Source: Planococcus sp. APC 4015 (GTDB taxonomy: Bacteria; Actinomycetota; Actinomycetes; Actinomycetales; Microbacteriaceae). From it: a stretch of 36,718 nt of DNA. The DNA is taken from assembly GCA_030407505.1 (NCBI GenBank), contig JASDDH010000033.1, forward strand, positions 1 through 36,718, in the 5' to 3' direction. Below are positions 6,606 through 14,141 of the stretch, one piece after another; within the stretch, counting starts at the first letter, position 1; each line of letters starts with the position of its first letter. The notes under the pieces were generated by a model. The model was not told where the DNA came from. It ran no database searches and saw nothing but the letters and a program-made list of their open reading frames with translations. Made by a program: the position numbers and the translations under genes.

Positions 6606-8426
6606 ATGCTCGAATCATCGACCCCTGCCCTCGTCGACCTCGACGGGTACCGGAACATCACCGACCTGCTCACCCGGCGAGCGGCACTCGCGCCCGACCA
6701 TGTCGCGTTCGAGGTTCCGGTCGACGGTGGCGGGCAGTGGCGTCCGGTCACGACGCGCGAGTTCCTGGCCGAGGTCGAAGCGCTCGCCAAGGGCTTCATG
6801 GCCGTCGGCGTCGAAGCGGACGACGCCGTGGCCATCCTGGGTCCGACACGATACGAGTGGGCGGTCGCGGACCTGGCCGCATGGTTCGCCGGAGCGGTCG
6901 TGGTGCCGATCTACGACTCTTCGTCGCCGGAGCAGGTGCGCGCGATCGTCGCCGATGCGGACGTGGTCCTGGGCGTCGGCGGCTCGTCCGAGCACGCCGG
7001 CATCCTCCGTTCGGCGTTCGCTCTCACCGACACCGGCGCGCACGGCGCGTGGTCGATGGACCCGTCCGACGTCGGATCCATCGCCGATCTGTCGGCACGC
7101 GCGCCCGAGGTCGGCGCCGAGGCTCTCGAGCGTCGCCGTGCCCGGGCGGGGCACGAGAGCCCCGCGACGATCGTCTACACGTCGGGCACGACGGGCGAGC
7201 CCAAGGGCGCGATCCTCACACATCGCAATTTCCTCGGGCAGGTGCTCAACATCGCCGCCGCGTATCGCGAGATCGTGCACGAGGGCGGCAACACCGTCAT
7301 CTTCCTTCCGCTGGCCCACGTGCTCGCACGCGGCCTGCAGCTCATCTGCCTCGCCGGCGGCATGCGCATCGCGCACCTGTCCGACCCGTCGACCGTCGTG
7401 ACGACGCTCAGCACTCTGCGTCCGACCTTCCTCGTCGTCGTCCCACGCGTGCTGCAGAAGATCAGTGCGGCGGCCGGGGCGAAGGCCTCCGCGCGGGGTC
7501 TTTCGCGCGTGTGGGATGCCGCCGTGCGGACGGCCCGCGCCTGGGCCGATCGGCAGGAGCGGGTGGATGCCGGCGGCACCGTTCCGCGGAACGTGGGACT
7601 CGGCATCCGTCACGCGTTCTTCGACCGACTGTTCTTCGCCAGACTGCGTGGCGTCATGGGCGGACGGGTGGACTACATCCTGTCGGGCGGGGCCTTCCTC
7701 GATCCCGAGCTGTCGCTGTTCTTCCGCGGCATGGGCGTGCCGGTGATCGAGGGCTACGGACTGACGGAGACGACGGCGCCGCTCACCGGCAACCTGCCGG
7801 GCCGCACACGGTCGGGAACCGTCGGCCTGCCCCTGCCGGGGTCGACCGTGCGCATCAGCGCGGACGGAGAAGTGCTCGCAGGCGGAGTCGGAGTGTTCAG
7901 CGGCTATCGCAACCCGGCGCACGACGCCGATGCGTTCGTCGACGGATTCTTCCGCACCGGCGACCTCGGGCACCTCGACGACGCAGGTCGTCTCGTGCTC
8001 GGGGGTCGGCTGAAGGACGTCATCGTCACATCGCACGGCAAGACGATCGCGCCCGCCCACTGGGAGAACTCGGTCGAGGCGAGCCCACTCGTCTCGCACG
8101 CGGTCGTCGTCGGCGAGTCACGCCCCTACCTGTCAGCGCTGCTGGTGCTCGACGCTCAGGCGTGCGATGCGTGGGCGAAGACACGGGGCGCCGTGCTGGA
8201 CACCGGCTCGGAACTCGTCGAGATCGACGACGCCCCGCTTCGCGCCGAGCTGCAGTCGATCATCGACCGCGCCAACGCGGTCGTCTCGCGCGCCGAGCAG
8301 ATCAAGCGGTTCGCGATGGTCTTCGCCGATCCCGATGACCGCACCCTCATCACCCCGACGATGAAGCTCAAGCGGCGGGTGGCGATCGACAAGGCCTCGG
8401 ATGCCGTCGCCGCCCTCTACCGCTGA
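6606..8426 (+). CDS. AMP-dependent long-chain acyl-CoA ligase (FadD15-like)
   Basis: A 606-residue member of the ANL adenylating superfamily, of the length usual for bacterial long-chain fatty acyl-CoA synthetases. It shows the P-loop YTSGTTGEPKG (191-201), the adenine-binding GYGLTETTAP (383 on), the FRTGDLGHLDDAGRLVLGGR hinge region and the VTSHGKTIAP segment before the C-terminal domain. It activates a fatty acid with ATP to acyl-AMP and then transfers it to CoA. An ATG at 6600 is also in frame, but GGAGG (6595-6599) touches it directly and stands six bases before the ATG at 6606, so 6606 is chosen. Chain-length preference cannot be read from sequence. DUF1295 follows after 28 bases, probably in the same operon. 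Confidence 0.93.
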   Translation: MLESSTPALVDLDGYRNITDLLTRRAALAPDHVAFEVPVDGGGQWRPVTTREFLAEVEALAKGFMAVGVEADDAVAILGPTRYEWAVADLAAWFAGAVVVPIYDSSSPEQVRAIVADADVVLGVGGSSEHAGILRSAFALTDTGAHGAWSMDPSDVGSIADLSARAPEVGAEALERRRARAGHESPATIVYTSGTTGEPKGAILTHRNFLGQVLNIAAAYREIVHEGGNTVIFLPLAHVLARGLQLICLAGGMRIAHLSDPSTVVTTLSTLRPTFLVVVPRVLQKISAAAGAKASARGLSRVWDAAVRTARAWADRQERVDAGGTVPRNVGLGIRHAFFDRLFFARLRGVMGGRVDYILSGGAFLDPELSLFFRGMGVPVIEGYGLTETTAPLTGNLPGRTRSGTVGLPLPGSTVRISADGEVLAGGVGVFSGYRNPAHDADAFVDGFFRTGDLGHLDDAGRLVLGGRLKDVIVTSHGKTIAPAHWENSVEASPLVSHAVVVGESRPYLSALLVLDAQACDAWAKTRGAVLDTGSELVEIDDAPLRAELQSIIDRANAVVSRAEQIKRFAMVFADPDDRTLITPTMKLKRRVAIDKASDAVAALYR

Positions 8427-8454
8427 CTCCCAGCACCCACAGAAGGACACCCCC

Positions 8455-9336
8455 GTGAAGTCGAATCGCTCGTCGGTCATCACCGTCGTCATCGCCCTCG
8501 TGATCGGCGCGCTGGTCGCGATCGCCGGCAGCCAGGGCGGTGCGGCGATCGGCGGCATCCCGCTGTTCGCGCTCGCCGTCATCGGTGCGTTCGCCGTGCA
8601 GGTCATCGCGTACATCCCCGCGGCGGCCCTGCGCACCGAGCGCTTCTTCGATCTCACGGGCAGCGTGACGTTCGTCGTGATCTCGGTGTCGCTGGTGCTG
8701 CTCGCGCCTCGGCCCGACCTGCGCAGCGCGATCCTCGCCGCCATGGTCGTGCTGTGGGCTCTGCGCCTGGGCGCCTTCCTGTTCGCTCGCGTTCAGCGCA
8801 CCGGTCAGGACTCGCGGTTCGAGGAGATCAAGAAGGCGCCTGTGCGCTTTCTGCAGGTCTGGATCATCCAGGGCCTGTGGGTGAGCATCACGGCGGCCGC
8901 CGCCTGGATCGCGATCAGCGTGGACCCCGCCCAACAGCGACCGATCGAGTGGATCGGAATCGTCGGCATCGTGGTCTGGGCGGCGGGCCTCGTGTTCGAG
9001 ATCGTCGCGGACGTGCAGAAGTCGGCGTTCCGCGCCGATCCGGCGAACAAGGACTCCTTCATCCGCACCGGGCTGTGGTCGCGCTCGCGGCATCCCAACT
9101 ACTTCGGCGAGATCGTGCTGTGGATCGGCGTCGCCCTGGTCGCCGCCCCCGTGCTCCAGGGCTGGCAATGGGTCGCGCTGCTCTCGCCGCTGTTCGTGAT
9201 CCTCCTCCTCACCCGTGTCAGCGGCATCCCCCTGCTCGAGGCGAAGGCCGACAAGACGTGGGGCGGGCGCGAGGACTACGCCGCGTACAAGAAGCGCACG
9301 CCGGCGCTCATTCCGCGACTGCGGTCCCCTCGCTGA
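8455..9336 (+). CDS. DUF1295 membrane protein (steroid 5-alpha-reductase-like fold)
   Basis: A 293-residue integral membrane protein with about seven hydrophobic segments. The DUF1295 signature is clear near the C-terminal half: FIRTGLWSRSRHPNYFGEIVLWIGVAL, followed by PLLEAKADKTWGGREDYAAYKKRTPALIP. DUF1295 belongs to the steroid reductase/isoprenylcysteine methyltransferase fold; such proteins reduce or modify lipid substrates in the membrane, but no substrate is known for this one. The start is GTG 8455, with AGAAGGA seven bases upstream. The longer open frame overlaps the acyl-CoA ligase and is not used. Position directly behind an acyl-CoA ligase suggests a role in lipid metabolism, an inference. 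Confidence 0.9.
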   Translation: MKSNRSSVITVVIALVIGALVAIAGSQGGAAIGGIPLFALAVIGAFAVQVIAYIPAAALRTERFFDLTGSVTFVVISVSLVLLAPRPDLRSAILAAMVVLWALRLGAFLFARVQRTGQDSRFEEIKKAPVRFLQVWIIQGLWVSITAAAAWIAISVDPAQQRPIEWIGIVGIVVWAAGLVFEIVADVQKSAFRADPANKDSFIRTGLWSRSRHPNYFGEIVLWIGVALVAAPVLQGWQWVALLSPLFVILLLTRVSGIPLLEAKADKTWGGREDYAAYKKRTPALIPRLRSPR

Positions 9337-9389
9337 CGTTCGGACGCCGATCGGTCAGGATCGGAGAAGCGCCGGGCGGTCGCTCGGCG

Positions 9390-9395
9390 TAGCGT
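9390..9395 (+). promoter_or_regulatory. -10 element TAGCGT for the DUF1801-like gene
   Basis: TAGCGT lies in the gap after the DUF1295 stop. It would start a transcript near 9402 with a leader of about 25 bases that contains GAGGAGGA, the RBS of the next gene. No clear -35 is seen. Confidence 0.45.
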
Positions 9396-9426
9396 GACTT
9401 CGACGCCCTGCAGATCGAGGAGGACC

Positions 9427-9855
9427 ATGGCCGACACCGGACTGACCAAGGAAGAGCGCGACGCCGTCAAGGAGCGCGCGAAAGAACTGCGTGCGCAGGA
9501 GAAGGCGGGGAGGAACCGCGAAGCGGGACTGAAGTCGGTGCTCGAGGCGATCGAGAAGCTGGACGCGGCAGACCAGGAACTCGCGCACGGACTGCACAAG
9601 GTCGTGAGCGAGGTCGCTCCCGATCTCGTTCCGAAGACGTACTACGGCATGCCGGGCTACGCGGACGCAGACGGCAAGATGGTCGTCTTCCTGCAGCCCG
9701 CGTCGAAGTTCAAGACGCGCTACTCGACGATCGGCTTCGAGGGGTCGGCGAACCTCGACGACGGTGACAGCTGGCCCGTGGCCTTCGCGGTGCTCACGTG
9801 GTCGCCCGCCGTCGAGAAGCAGTTCACCGCGCTCGTGAGGGCCGCGGTGGCCTGA
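9427..9855 (+). CDS. DUF1801-like (YdhG-type) small protein
   Basis: A 142-residue soluble protein. The first 45 residues are a charged helix (KEERDAVKERAKELRAQEKAGRN), followed by a fold resembling DUF1801/YdhG-like proteins: a helix ending in LVPKTYYGMPGYADADGKMVVFLQPASKFKTRY, then FAVLTWSPAVEKQFTALVRAAV. The family includes the proposed iron chaperone YdhG/Fra, but a function here is not established. Earlier in-frame codons (9394 on) are rejected because GAGGAGGA stands two bases before the ATG at 9427. A long hairpin terminator follows. The assignment rests on the YYGMPGY segment and is moderately sure. Confidence 0.75.
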   Translation: MADTGLTKEERDAVKERAKELRAQEKAGRNREAGLKSVLEAIEKLDAADQELAHGLHKVVSEVAPDLVPKTYYGMPGYADADGKMVVFLQPASKFKTRYSTIGFEGSANLDDGDSWPVAFAVLTWSPAVEKQFTALVRAAVA

Positions 9856-9872
9856 CCGCATCGTCACCCCGG

Positions 9873-9910
9873 CGGCGCGGCATCCGTTCATCGAGACGGA
9901 TGTCGCGCCG
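9873..9910 (+). terminator. 15-bp hairpin terminator
   Basis: Arms 9873-9887 and 9896-9910 pair along their whole length except one G-U, around the loop TCATCGAG. The run TCGTCGTCTC follows. It separates the DUF1801-like gene from the padR operon. Confidence 0.75.
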
Positions 9911-9931
9911 TCGTCGTCTCAGTATTCAGTG

Positions 9932-9970
9932 TTGCTATCTACCGGTAGTCAGTGTTACTTTGTACCGGTA
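9932..9970 (+). promoter_or_regulatory. padR promoter with two TACCGGTA operator-like sites
   Basis: The 8-bp palindrome TACCGGTA occurs at 9940-9947 and 9963-9970, 23 bp apart, each followed by GTCA. Between and around them lie TTGCTA (9932-9937) and TACTTT (9956-9961), 18 bp apart, a plausible -35/-10 pair. The related strings TTCAGTGTT and GTCAGTGTT, and the inverse ACACTGA, flank the sites. The region is AT-rich for this window. PadR proteins usually bind their own promoter, so this is the likely autoregulatory operator. Confidence 0.65.
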
Positions 9971-9998
9971 GTCAACGACACTGATTAGCGAGGCGCAG

Positions 9999-10328
9999 AT
10001 GGGCAAGCAGACCACCGAGATGCTCAAGGGGACCCTCGAGGGCATCGTGCTCGCGATCCTCGCGGGGCGTCCGGCGTATGGCTACGAGATCACCGCGTGG
10101 CTGCGCGAGCAGGGCTTCGCCGACATCGCCGAGGGCACGGTGTACGCGCTCCTGGTACGAGTCGAGCAGCGCGGTCTCGTCGACGTCGAGAAGGTGGCCT
10201 CCGAGAAGGGCCCGCCGCGCAAGGTCTACACCCTCAACGCGCAGGGACAGGACTACCTCGAAGAGTTCTGGAGGACGTGGAGCTTCCTCTCGGACCGTCT
10301 GGAACAGCTCCGCCAAGGAGGAAAGTGA
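9999..10328 (+). CDS. PadR-family transcriptional regulator
   Basis: A 109-residue PadR-type repressor. It consists of a winged helix-turn-helix (TLEGIVLAILAGRPAYGYEITAWLREQGFADIAEGTVYALLVRVEQRGLV) with the typical YGYEI and GTVYxLLxRxEQxGLV signatures, a wing (ASEKGPPRKVYTLNAQG), and a short C-terminal helix for dimerisation. PadR regulators commonly sense drugs or aromatic acids and derepress a neighbouring exporter; the ligand here is unknown. A weak RBS (GAGG) lies before the ATG. The gene is first in a four-gene operon, and its TGA at 10326 is within a few bases of the DUF1048 start, so repressor and exporter are made together. Confidence 0.93.
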   Translation: MGKQTTEMLKGTLEGIVLAILAGRPAYGYEITAWLREQGFADIAEGTVYALLVRVEQRGLVDVEKVASEKGPPRKVYTLNAQGQDYLEEFWRTWSFLSDRLEQLRQGGK

Positions 10329-10330
10329 CC

Positions 10331-10693
10331 ATGGTCGCGAAGTGGATCGAAGTCCTCACGGGCTCACTCGAAGAGAAGAAGCAGTACAAGCAGAGCGTCG
10401 CGCGCATGGATGCGCTTCCCGAGCCGTATCGCGCGACGGCCAAGGCCTACCAGCGGTACTTCATGTACTACGGAGGGGTCGTCGACGGTGCGACGCTGAT
10501 CACGATGTGGGGCGACTTCGCCGATCTGTGGGAGCGTGCCGCCGCCGACGGGACGCCGGTGCGCGCCGTGGTCGGAGACGACCCGGTCGAATTCGGCGAG
10601 ACGTTCGTGCAGGCCTACTCGGGTCGGCAGTGGATCGACAAGGAGCGCGCCCGCCTGACCCAGGCGGTCGACGACGCGGAGCGCGGCTCATGA
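10331..10693 (+). CDS. DUF1048 family protein
   Basis: A 120-residue soluble, mostly helical protein of the DUF1048 family (about residues 5-110: WIEVLTGSLEEKKQYKQSVARMDALPEPYRATAKAYQRYFMYYG). The family is typically found beside PadR regulators and ABC exporters in actinobacteria and firmicutes; its role is not established. AAGGAGG (10315-10321) serves the ATG at 10331. A GTG at 10325 overlapping the padR stop is also in frame but only three bases from the RBS. The gene's stop overlaps the ATPase start (ATGA at 10690), indicating coupled translation. Confidence 0.88.
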   Translation: MVAKWIEVLTGSLEEKKQYKQSVARMDALPEPYRATAKAYQRYFMYYGGVVDGATLITMWGDFADLWERAAADGTPVRAVVGDDPVEFGETFVQAYSGRQWIDKERARLTQAVDDAERGS

Positions 10694-11460
10694 GCACGGC
10701 GACCGCGATCCGCGCGACGGGACTGCGCAAGTCGTTCGGCGACGTCGAGGTGCTGCGGGGTGTCGACTTCGACGTCGAACGGGGCACGGTCTTCGCCCTG
10801 CTCGGATCGAACGGCGCGGGCAAGACTACGGTCATCCGCATCCTGTCGACCCTCCTGAGAGCGGATGCCGGCACGGCCTCCGTCGACGGACTCGATGTCG
10901 CCGCCGACGCACCGGGCGTGCGCGAGGCGATCAGCCTCACGGGGCAGTTCGCCGCGGTCGACGAGATCCTCACGGGTCGCGAGAACCTGGTGCTGGTCGC
11001 GAAGCTGCGTCACCTCGCGGACCCCGGCACGATCGCCGACGAGCTGCTGTCGCGCTTCGCGCTGACGGATGCCGGCGCCCGCCGCACCGGCACCTACTCC
11101 GGCGGCATGCGCCGCCGTCTGGACATCGCCATGAGTCTCATCGGCGACCCGCCGGTGATCTTCCTCGACGAGCCGACCACCGGCCTCGACCCCGAGGCGC
11201 GCCTCGAGGTCTGGCGCACGGTGAAGGCGCTCGCCGGCCGCGGCACCACGGTGCTGCTCACGACGCAGTACCTCGAAGAGGCGGAGCATCTGGCCGACCG
11301 CATCGCGATCCTCCACGGCGGAAGCATCATCGCCGACGGCACGCTCGCCGAACTCACGGCGCTCCTGCCTCCGGCGAAGGTCGAGTACGTCCAGAAGCAG
11401 CCGACGCTCGAAGAGGTCTTCCTCGCGATCATCGGATCACCGAGGGAGGAAGCGGCATGA
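10690..11460 (+). CDS. ABC transporter ATP-binding protein (DrrA-like)
   Basis: A 256-residue ABC ATPase of the drug-export (DrrA/CcmA) type. It has Walker A GSNGAGKTT (39-47), signature YSGGM (136-140), Walker B VIFLDE (156-161) and the D-loop TGLDPEA. The H-loop histidine is Gln (TTQYLEEAE), as is usual in DrrA-type pumps. A short C-terminal extension ends in PTLEEVFLAIIG, also typical of DrrA. It powers the permease encoded next. The start overlaps the DUF1048 stop and its own stop overlaps the permease start, both in ATGA. Confidence 0.94.
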   Translation: MSTATAIRATGLRKSFGDVEVLRGVDFDVERGTVFALLGSNGAGKTTVIRILSTLLRADAGTASVDGLDVAADAPGVREAISLTGQFAAVDEILTGRENLVLVAKLRHLADPGTIADELLSRFALTDAGARRTGTYSGGMRRRLDIAMSLIGDPPVIFLDEPTTGLDPEARLEVWRTVKALAGRGTTVLLTTQYLEEAEHLADRIAILHGGSIIADGTLAELTALLPPAKVEYVQKQPTLEEVFLAIIGSPREEAA

Positions 11461-12218
11461 CCACCCGCATCGTCGGCGACACCGCCGTGCTCACCGGCCG
11501 CTCGCTCCGCCACATCCTGCGCAGTCCCGACACGATCATCACGACCGTGGTCACGCCGATCGCCCTCATGCTGCTGTTCGTCTACGTTCTCGGCGGCGCG
11601 ATCGACACCGGCACAGCGTCGTACATCGACTACATGCTCCCCGGCATCCTGCTCATCACGATCGCGTCGGGCATCGCCTACACGGCCTACCGGCTTTTCG
11701 GTGATCTGCAGAGCGGCATCTTCGAGAGATTCCAGTCGATGCCGATCGCCCGGTCGAGCGTGCTGTGGGCGCACGTGCTGACATCGCTCGCGGCGAACCT
11801 GCTCTCGTTGGTGGTGGTCGTGGGCGTCTCGCTCGTCTTGGGCTTCCGCTCCGGCGCGGGTGTGCTCGCGTGGCTCGCGGTCGCCGGCATCCTGATCCTC
11901 TTCACCCTCGCGCTGACGTGGGTCGCCGTCATCGCGGGGCTCTCGGCCAAGACGATCGACGGCGCGACCGCTTTCTCGTACCCGCTGATCTTCCTGCCGT
12001 TCATCAGCTCGGCCTTCGTCCCCACCGAATCGATGCCCGGGCCGGTGCGCTGGTTCGCCGAGCATCAGCCGGTGACCTCGATCGTCGACTCGATCCGCGC
12101 GCTGCTCGGCCGGCAGCCCGTCGGCGCCGAGCTGTGGACTGCGCTGGCGTGGTGCGTCGGCATCCTGATCGTCGGCTACGTGATCGCGAACGTGATCTAC
12201 CGGCGCAGGATCAGGTAG
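11457..12218 (+). CDS. ABC-2 type permease (DrrB-like)
   Basis: A 253-residue membrane protein with six hydrophobic segments, of the ABC-2/DrrB family. The N-terminal TGRSLRHILRSPDTIITTVVTPIALMLLFVYVLGG and the conserved PLIFLPFISSAFVPTESMPGPVRWFAEHQPVTSIVDSIRALL block near residues 178-220 are characteristic. It forms the channel of the exporter with the preceding ATPase. The likely cargo is a lipid-like or antibiotic molecule, but nothing seen defines it. The last codons overlap the 3' end of the convergent HTH regulator by eight bases. Confidence 0.93.
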   Translation: MTTRIVGDTAVLTGRSLRHILRSPDTIITTVVTPIALMLLFVYVLGGAIDTGTASYIDYMLPGILLITIASGIAYTAYRLFGDLQSGIFERFQSMPIARSSVLWAHVLTSLAANLLSLVVVVGVSLVLGFRSGAGVLAWLAVAGILILFTLALTWVAVIAGLSAKTIDGATAFSYPLIFLPFISSAFVPTESMPGPVRWFAEHQPVTSIVDSIRALLGRQPVGAELWTALAWCVGILIVGYVIANVIYRRRIR

Positions 12219-13053
12219 CCGACATGCGCTGAGTGCCGATGACCGTGAGCAGCTGGAGGCGCTCATGGTCGTCGGTGCCGGGCGTCGCGGTGAACACGAG
12301 CAGGGTCTGACCCTGCTCGGGATCGACGAGCACCTGGCATTGCACCTGCATGACCCCGACCTCGGGATGCTGCACGCGCTTCTCGCGCTCGTGCGAGGTG
12401 CGCACCTCGTGGGCCTCCCAGGCCTCGGCGAACTCCGGGCTGTGGGCGAGCAGGTCGTCGACGATCGCGGCGGCACGCGAGCCCGGCCCGTGCGTGGCCA
12501 GCACCGAGCGGATGTCGGCGGTGAACTGCCGCGTGTGGGTCGGGTGATCCTCGGCCGGGTACACGTCGCGTGCCTCGGGCAGCATGAACCACCGGTAGCC
12601 CACGCTGCGCATGGGCCCACGGAACCGGGTCTCGTCGCCGAACAGCGCTCGCGCGGCCGGGGTCTGCGCGAGGGTCTCGCCGAGCGCGGTCATCACCTGC
12701 GCGGGTGTGTCGGCGAGGCGGTCGAGGATGCGCATGAGCCCCGGCGACACGTGGTCGCTGCGCAGCGCGCGCGCCGGCGCGGTGTGACCGGCGAGTCGGA
12801 AGAGGTGGTCGCGCTCATCGATCGTGAGCCGGAGGCCGCGGGCGATCGCGGCCAGCATCTGCTCGGACGGCTGCGGTCCGCGCTGCTGCTCGAGACGGCT
12901 GTAGTAGTCGACTGACATGTCGCACAGCGCCGCGACCTCTTCGCGCCGGAGGCCCGACGTGCGGCGCCGCGAGCCGCGACCGAGGCCGACGTCTTCGGGC
13001 TGCAGCGCTTCGCGCCGTCGGCGGAGGAAGTCCGCGAGCTGGAGTCTGTCCAT
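12211..13053 (-). CDS. HTH regulator with MmyB-like ligand-binding domain
   Basis: A 280-residue regulator. Residues about 1-70 form an XRE-type helix-turn-helix (LADFLRRRREAL ... RRTSGLRREEVAALCDMSVDYYSRLEQQRGPQPSEQMLAAIARGL). The rest is an MmyB-like PAS-type domain (HLFRLAGH ... LMRILDRLADTPAQVMTALGETLAQTPAARALFGD ... GYRWFMLPEARDVYPAEDH), which in relatives binds a hydrophobic ligand. Two adjacent ATG codons exist. CACACT lies exactly six bases before the inner one at 13053 and there is no Shine-Dalgarno sequence, so that start is chosen as leaderless. The SDR gene lies upstream on the same strand, 39 bases away; regulators of this type often control such an oxidoreductase. Confidence 0.9.
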   Translation of the reverse strand: MDRLQLADFLRRRREALQPEDVGLGRGSRRRTSGLRREEVAALCDMSVDYYSRLEQQRGPQPSEQMLAAIARGLRLTIDERDHLFRLAGHTAPARALRSDHVSPGLMRILDRLADTPAQVMTALGETLAQTPAARALFGDETRFRGPMRSVGYRWFMLPEARDVYPAEDHPTHTRQFTADIRSVLATHGPGSRAAAIVDDLLAHSPEFAEAWEAHEVRTSHEREKRVQHPEVGVMQVQCQVLVDPEQGQTLLVFTATPGTDDHERLQLLTVIGTQRMSAT

Positions 13054-13092
13054 CATCCGAGTGTGAGTTCGACGATCACGGGACGCAAGGGA

Positions 13093-14031
13093 TCAGACCG
13101 CGAAGGTGCGGTCGACGAGCTGCTCCGAGAGGTCCCACATGCGACGGGCGTCGGCTTCGCTCTCGAGCCGGGAGTACATCTTCTGCTCGGCGGGCGCGCC
13201 GCCGAGGTGCTGGAAGCCCTTCGGTCCGTAGAGCGCGCCGCCCACGGCATCCGGATTCGTCGCCGCGTACACCGCGCTGAGCGCGGCCGACGCGGGGGTG
13301 CCGACGATGAGCCCGAGGCGCGAAAGCCGCCGGATGACCTTCACCGACGTCGTGTCGTCCGGCCTGCCCATGCCCGGCTGAGCGGCCAGCAGGTTGGTGG
13401 GCGTGATGCCGGGGTGCGACAGGTTGCTCGCGATGCCCCACCCTTCGCGGGCGCTGCGGCGGTCCAGCTCGAGCCCGAACAGGCCGAAGGCGATCTTCGA
13501 CGAGCTGTAGGACCTCATCGCGTCGTAGCCCTCGCGCCAGTTGATGTCGTCCCAGTGCACGGCGTTCGCGTCGGCCGCGATGCTGATCTGACTCGTGACC
13601 CGCGCCCTGCCGGCGATCAGCAGGGGCAGGAGCGCCGCCGTGAGGGCGACGTGGCCGAGATGGTTCGTGCCCAGCTGCAGCTCGAACCCGTCGACGGTCT
13701 CCTGCCGGGTCGGCGGGCTCATGACGCCGGCGTTGTTGATGAGGATGTGCAGCGGATGCCCGTCGCGCAGCATCCCGTCGGCGAACGCGCTCACCGACGC
13801 GAGCGACGACAGATTTAGGGCGCGCACGTCGATGCGGGCCTCGGGGGTGCGCGAGCGGATGCGGTCGGCGGCAGCGTGCCCCTTCTTCTCGTTGCGCACC
13901 GGCAGGACGATCTCGGCGCCGGCTCGTGCGAGGCGGGCGGCGATCTCGACGCCGATGCCGTCGCTCGCGCCGGTCACGAGGGCGCGCTTCGAGCTCAGGT
14001 CGGGGACGGGGATGTCGATGGTCTTCGGCAT
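13093..14031 (-). CDS. Short-chain dehydrogenase/reductase (SDR)
   Basis: A 312-residue Rossmann-fold oxidoreductase of the SDR superfamily, in the length range of the retinol-dehydrogenase-like group. It shows the cofactor motif TGASDGIG (20-27), NNAG (99-102), a candidate catalytic Ser near S150 and YSSSK (Y175, K179). N-VRNEKK after the second beta strand suggests NADP(H), because a basic residue sits where NADPH-binding members have one. The alcohol or ketone substrate is unknown. GGAGGA stands ahead of the ATG on the minus strand. It is followed by the MmyB-type regulator gene. Many regulator genes of that kind sit beside an SDR gene, so the pair is probably a functional unit. Confidence 0.92.
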   Translation of the reverse strand: MPKTIDIPVPDLSSKRALVTGASDGIGVEIAARLARAGAEIVLPVRNEKKGHAAADRIRSRTPEARIDVRALNLSSLASVSAFADGMLRDGHPLHILINNAGVMSPPTRQETVDGFELQLGTNHLGHVALTAALLPLLIAGRARVTSQISIAADANAVHWDDINWREGYDAMRSYSSSKIAFGLFGLELDRRSAREGWGIASNLSHPGITPTNLLAAQPGMGRPDDTTSVKVIRRLSRLGLIVGTPASAALSAVYAATNPDAVGGALYGPKGFQHLGGAPAEQKMYSRLESEADARRMWDLSEQLVDRTFAV

Positions 14032-14104
14032 GGGGTTCCTCCAGGATCCGGTGGTGTTCCTCCATGCTGAGGCCGACCGAGCCGGCGATTCAGGGCCCGC
14101 CTAC

Positions 14105-14141
14105 CCAGGGATCGGCGCTCCCTGGCTGCGCCTCAGCGCAG
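14105..14141 (-). terminator. Tandem hairpins at the PhzF stop codon
   Basis: Two perfect hairpins are adjacent: CTGCGC/GCGCAG (14126-14131 and 14136-14141, loop CTCA) and CCAGGGA/TCCCTGG (14105-14111 and 14119-14125, 7-base loop). The first contains the PhzF stop codon in its loop (14133-14135). Read from the minus strand they follow one another directly, which suggests a double terminator separating PhzF from the SDR gene. Confidence 0.65.
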
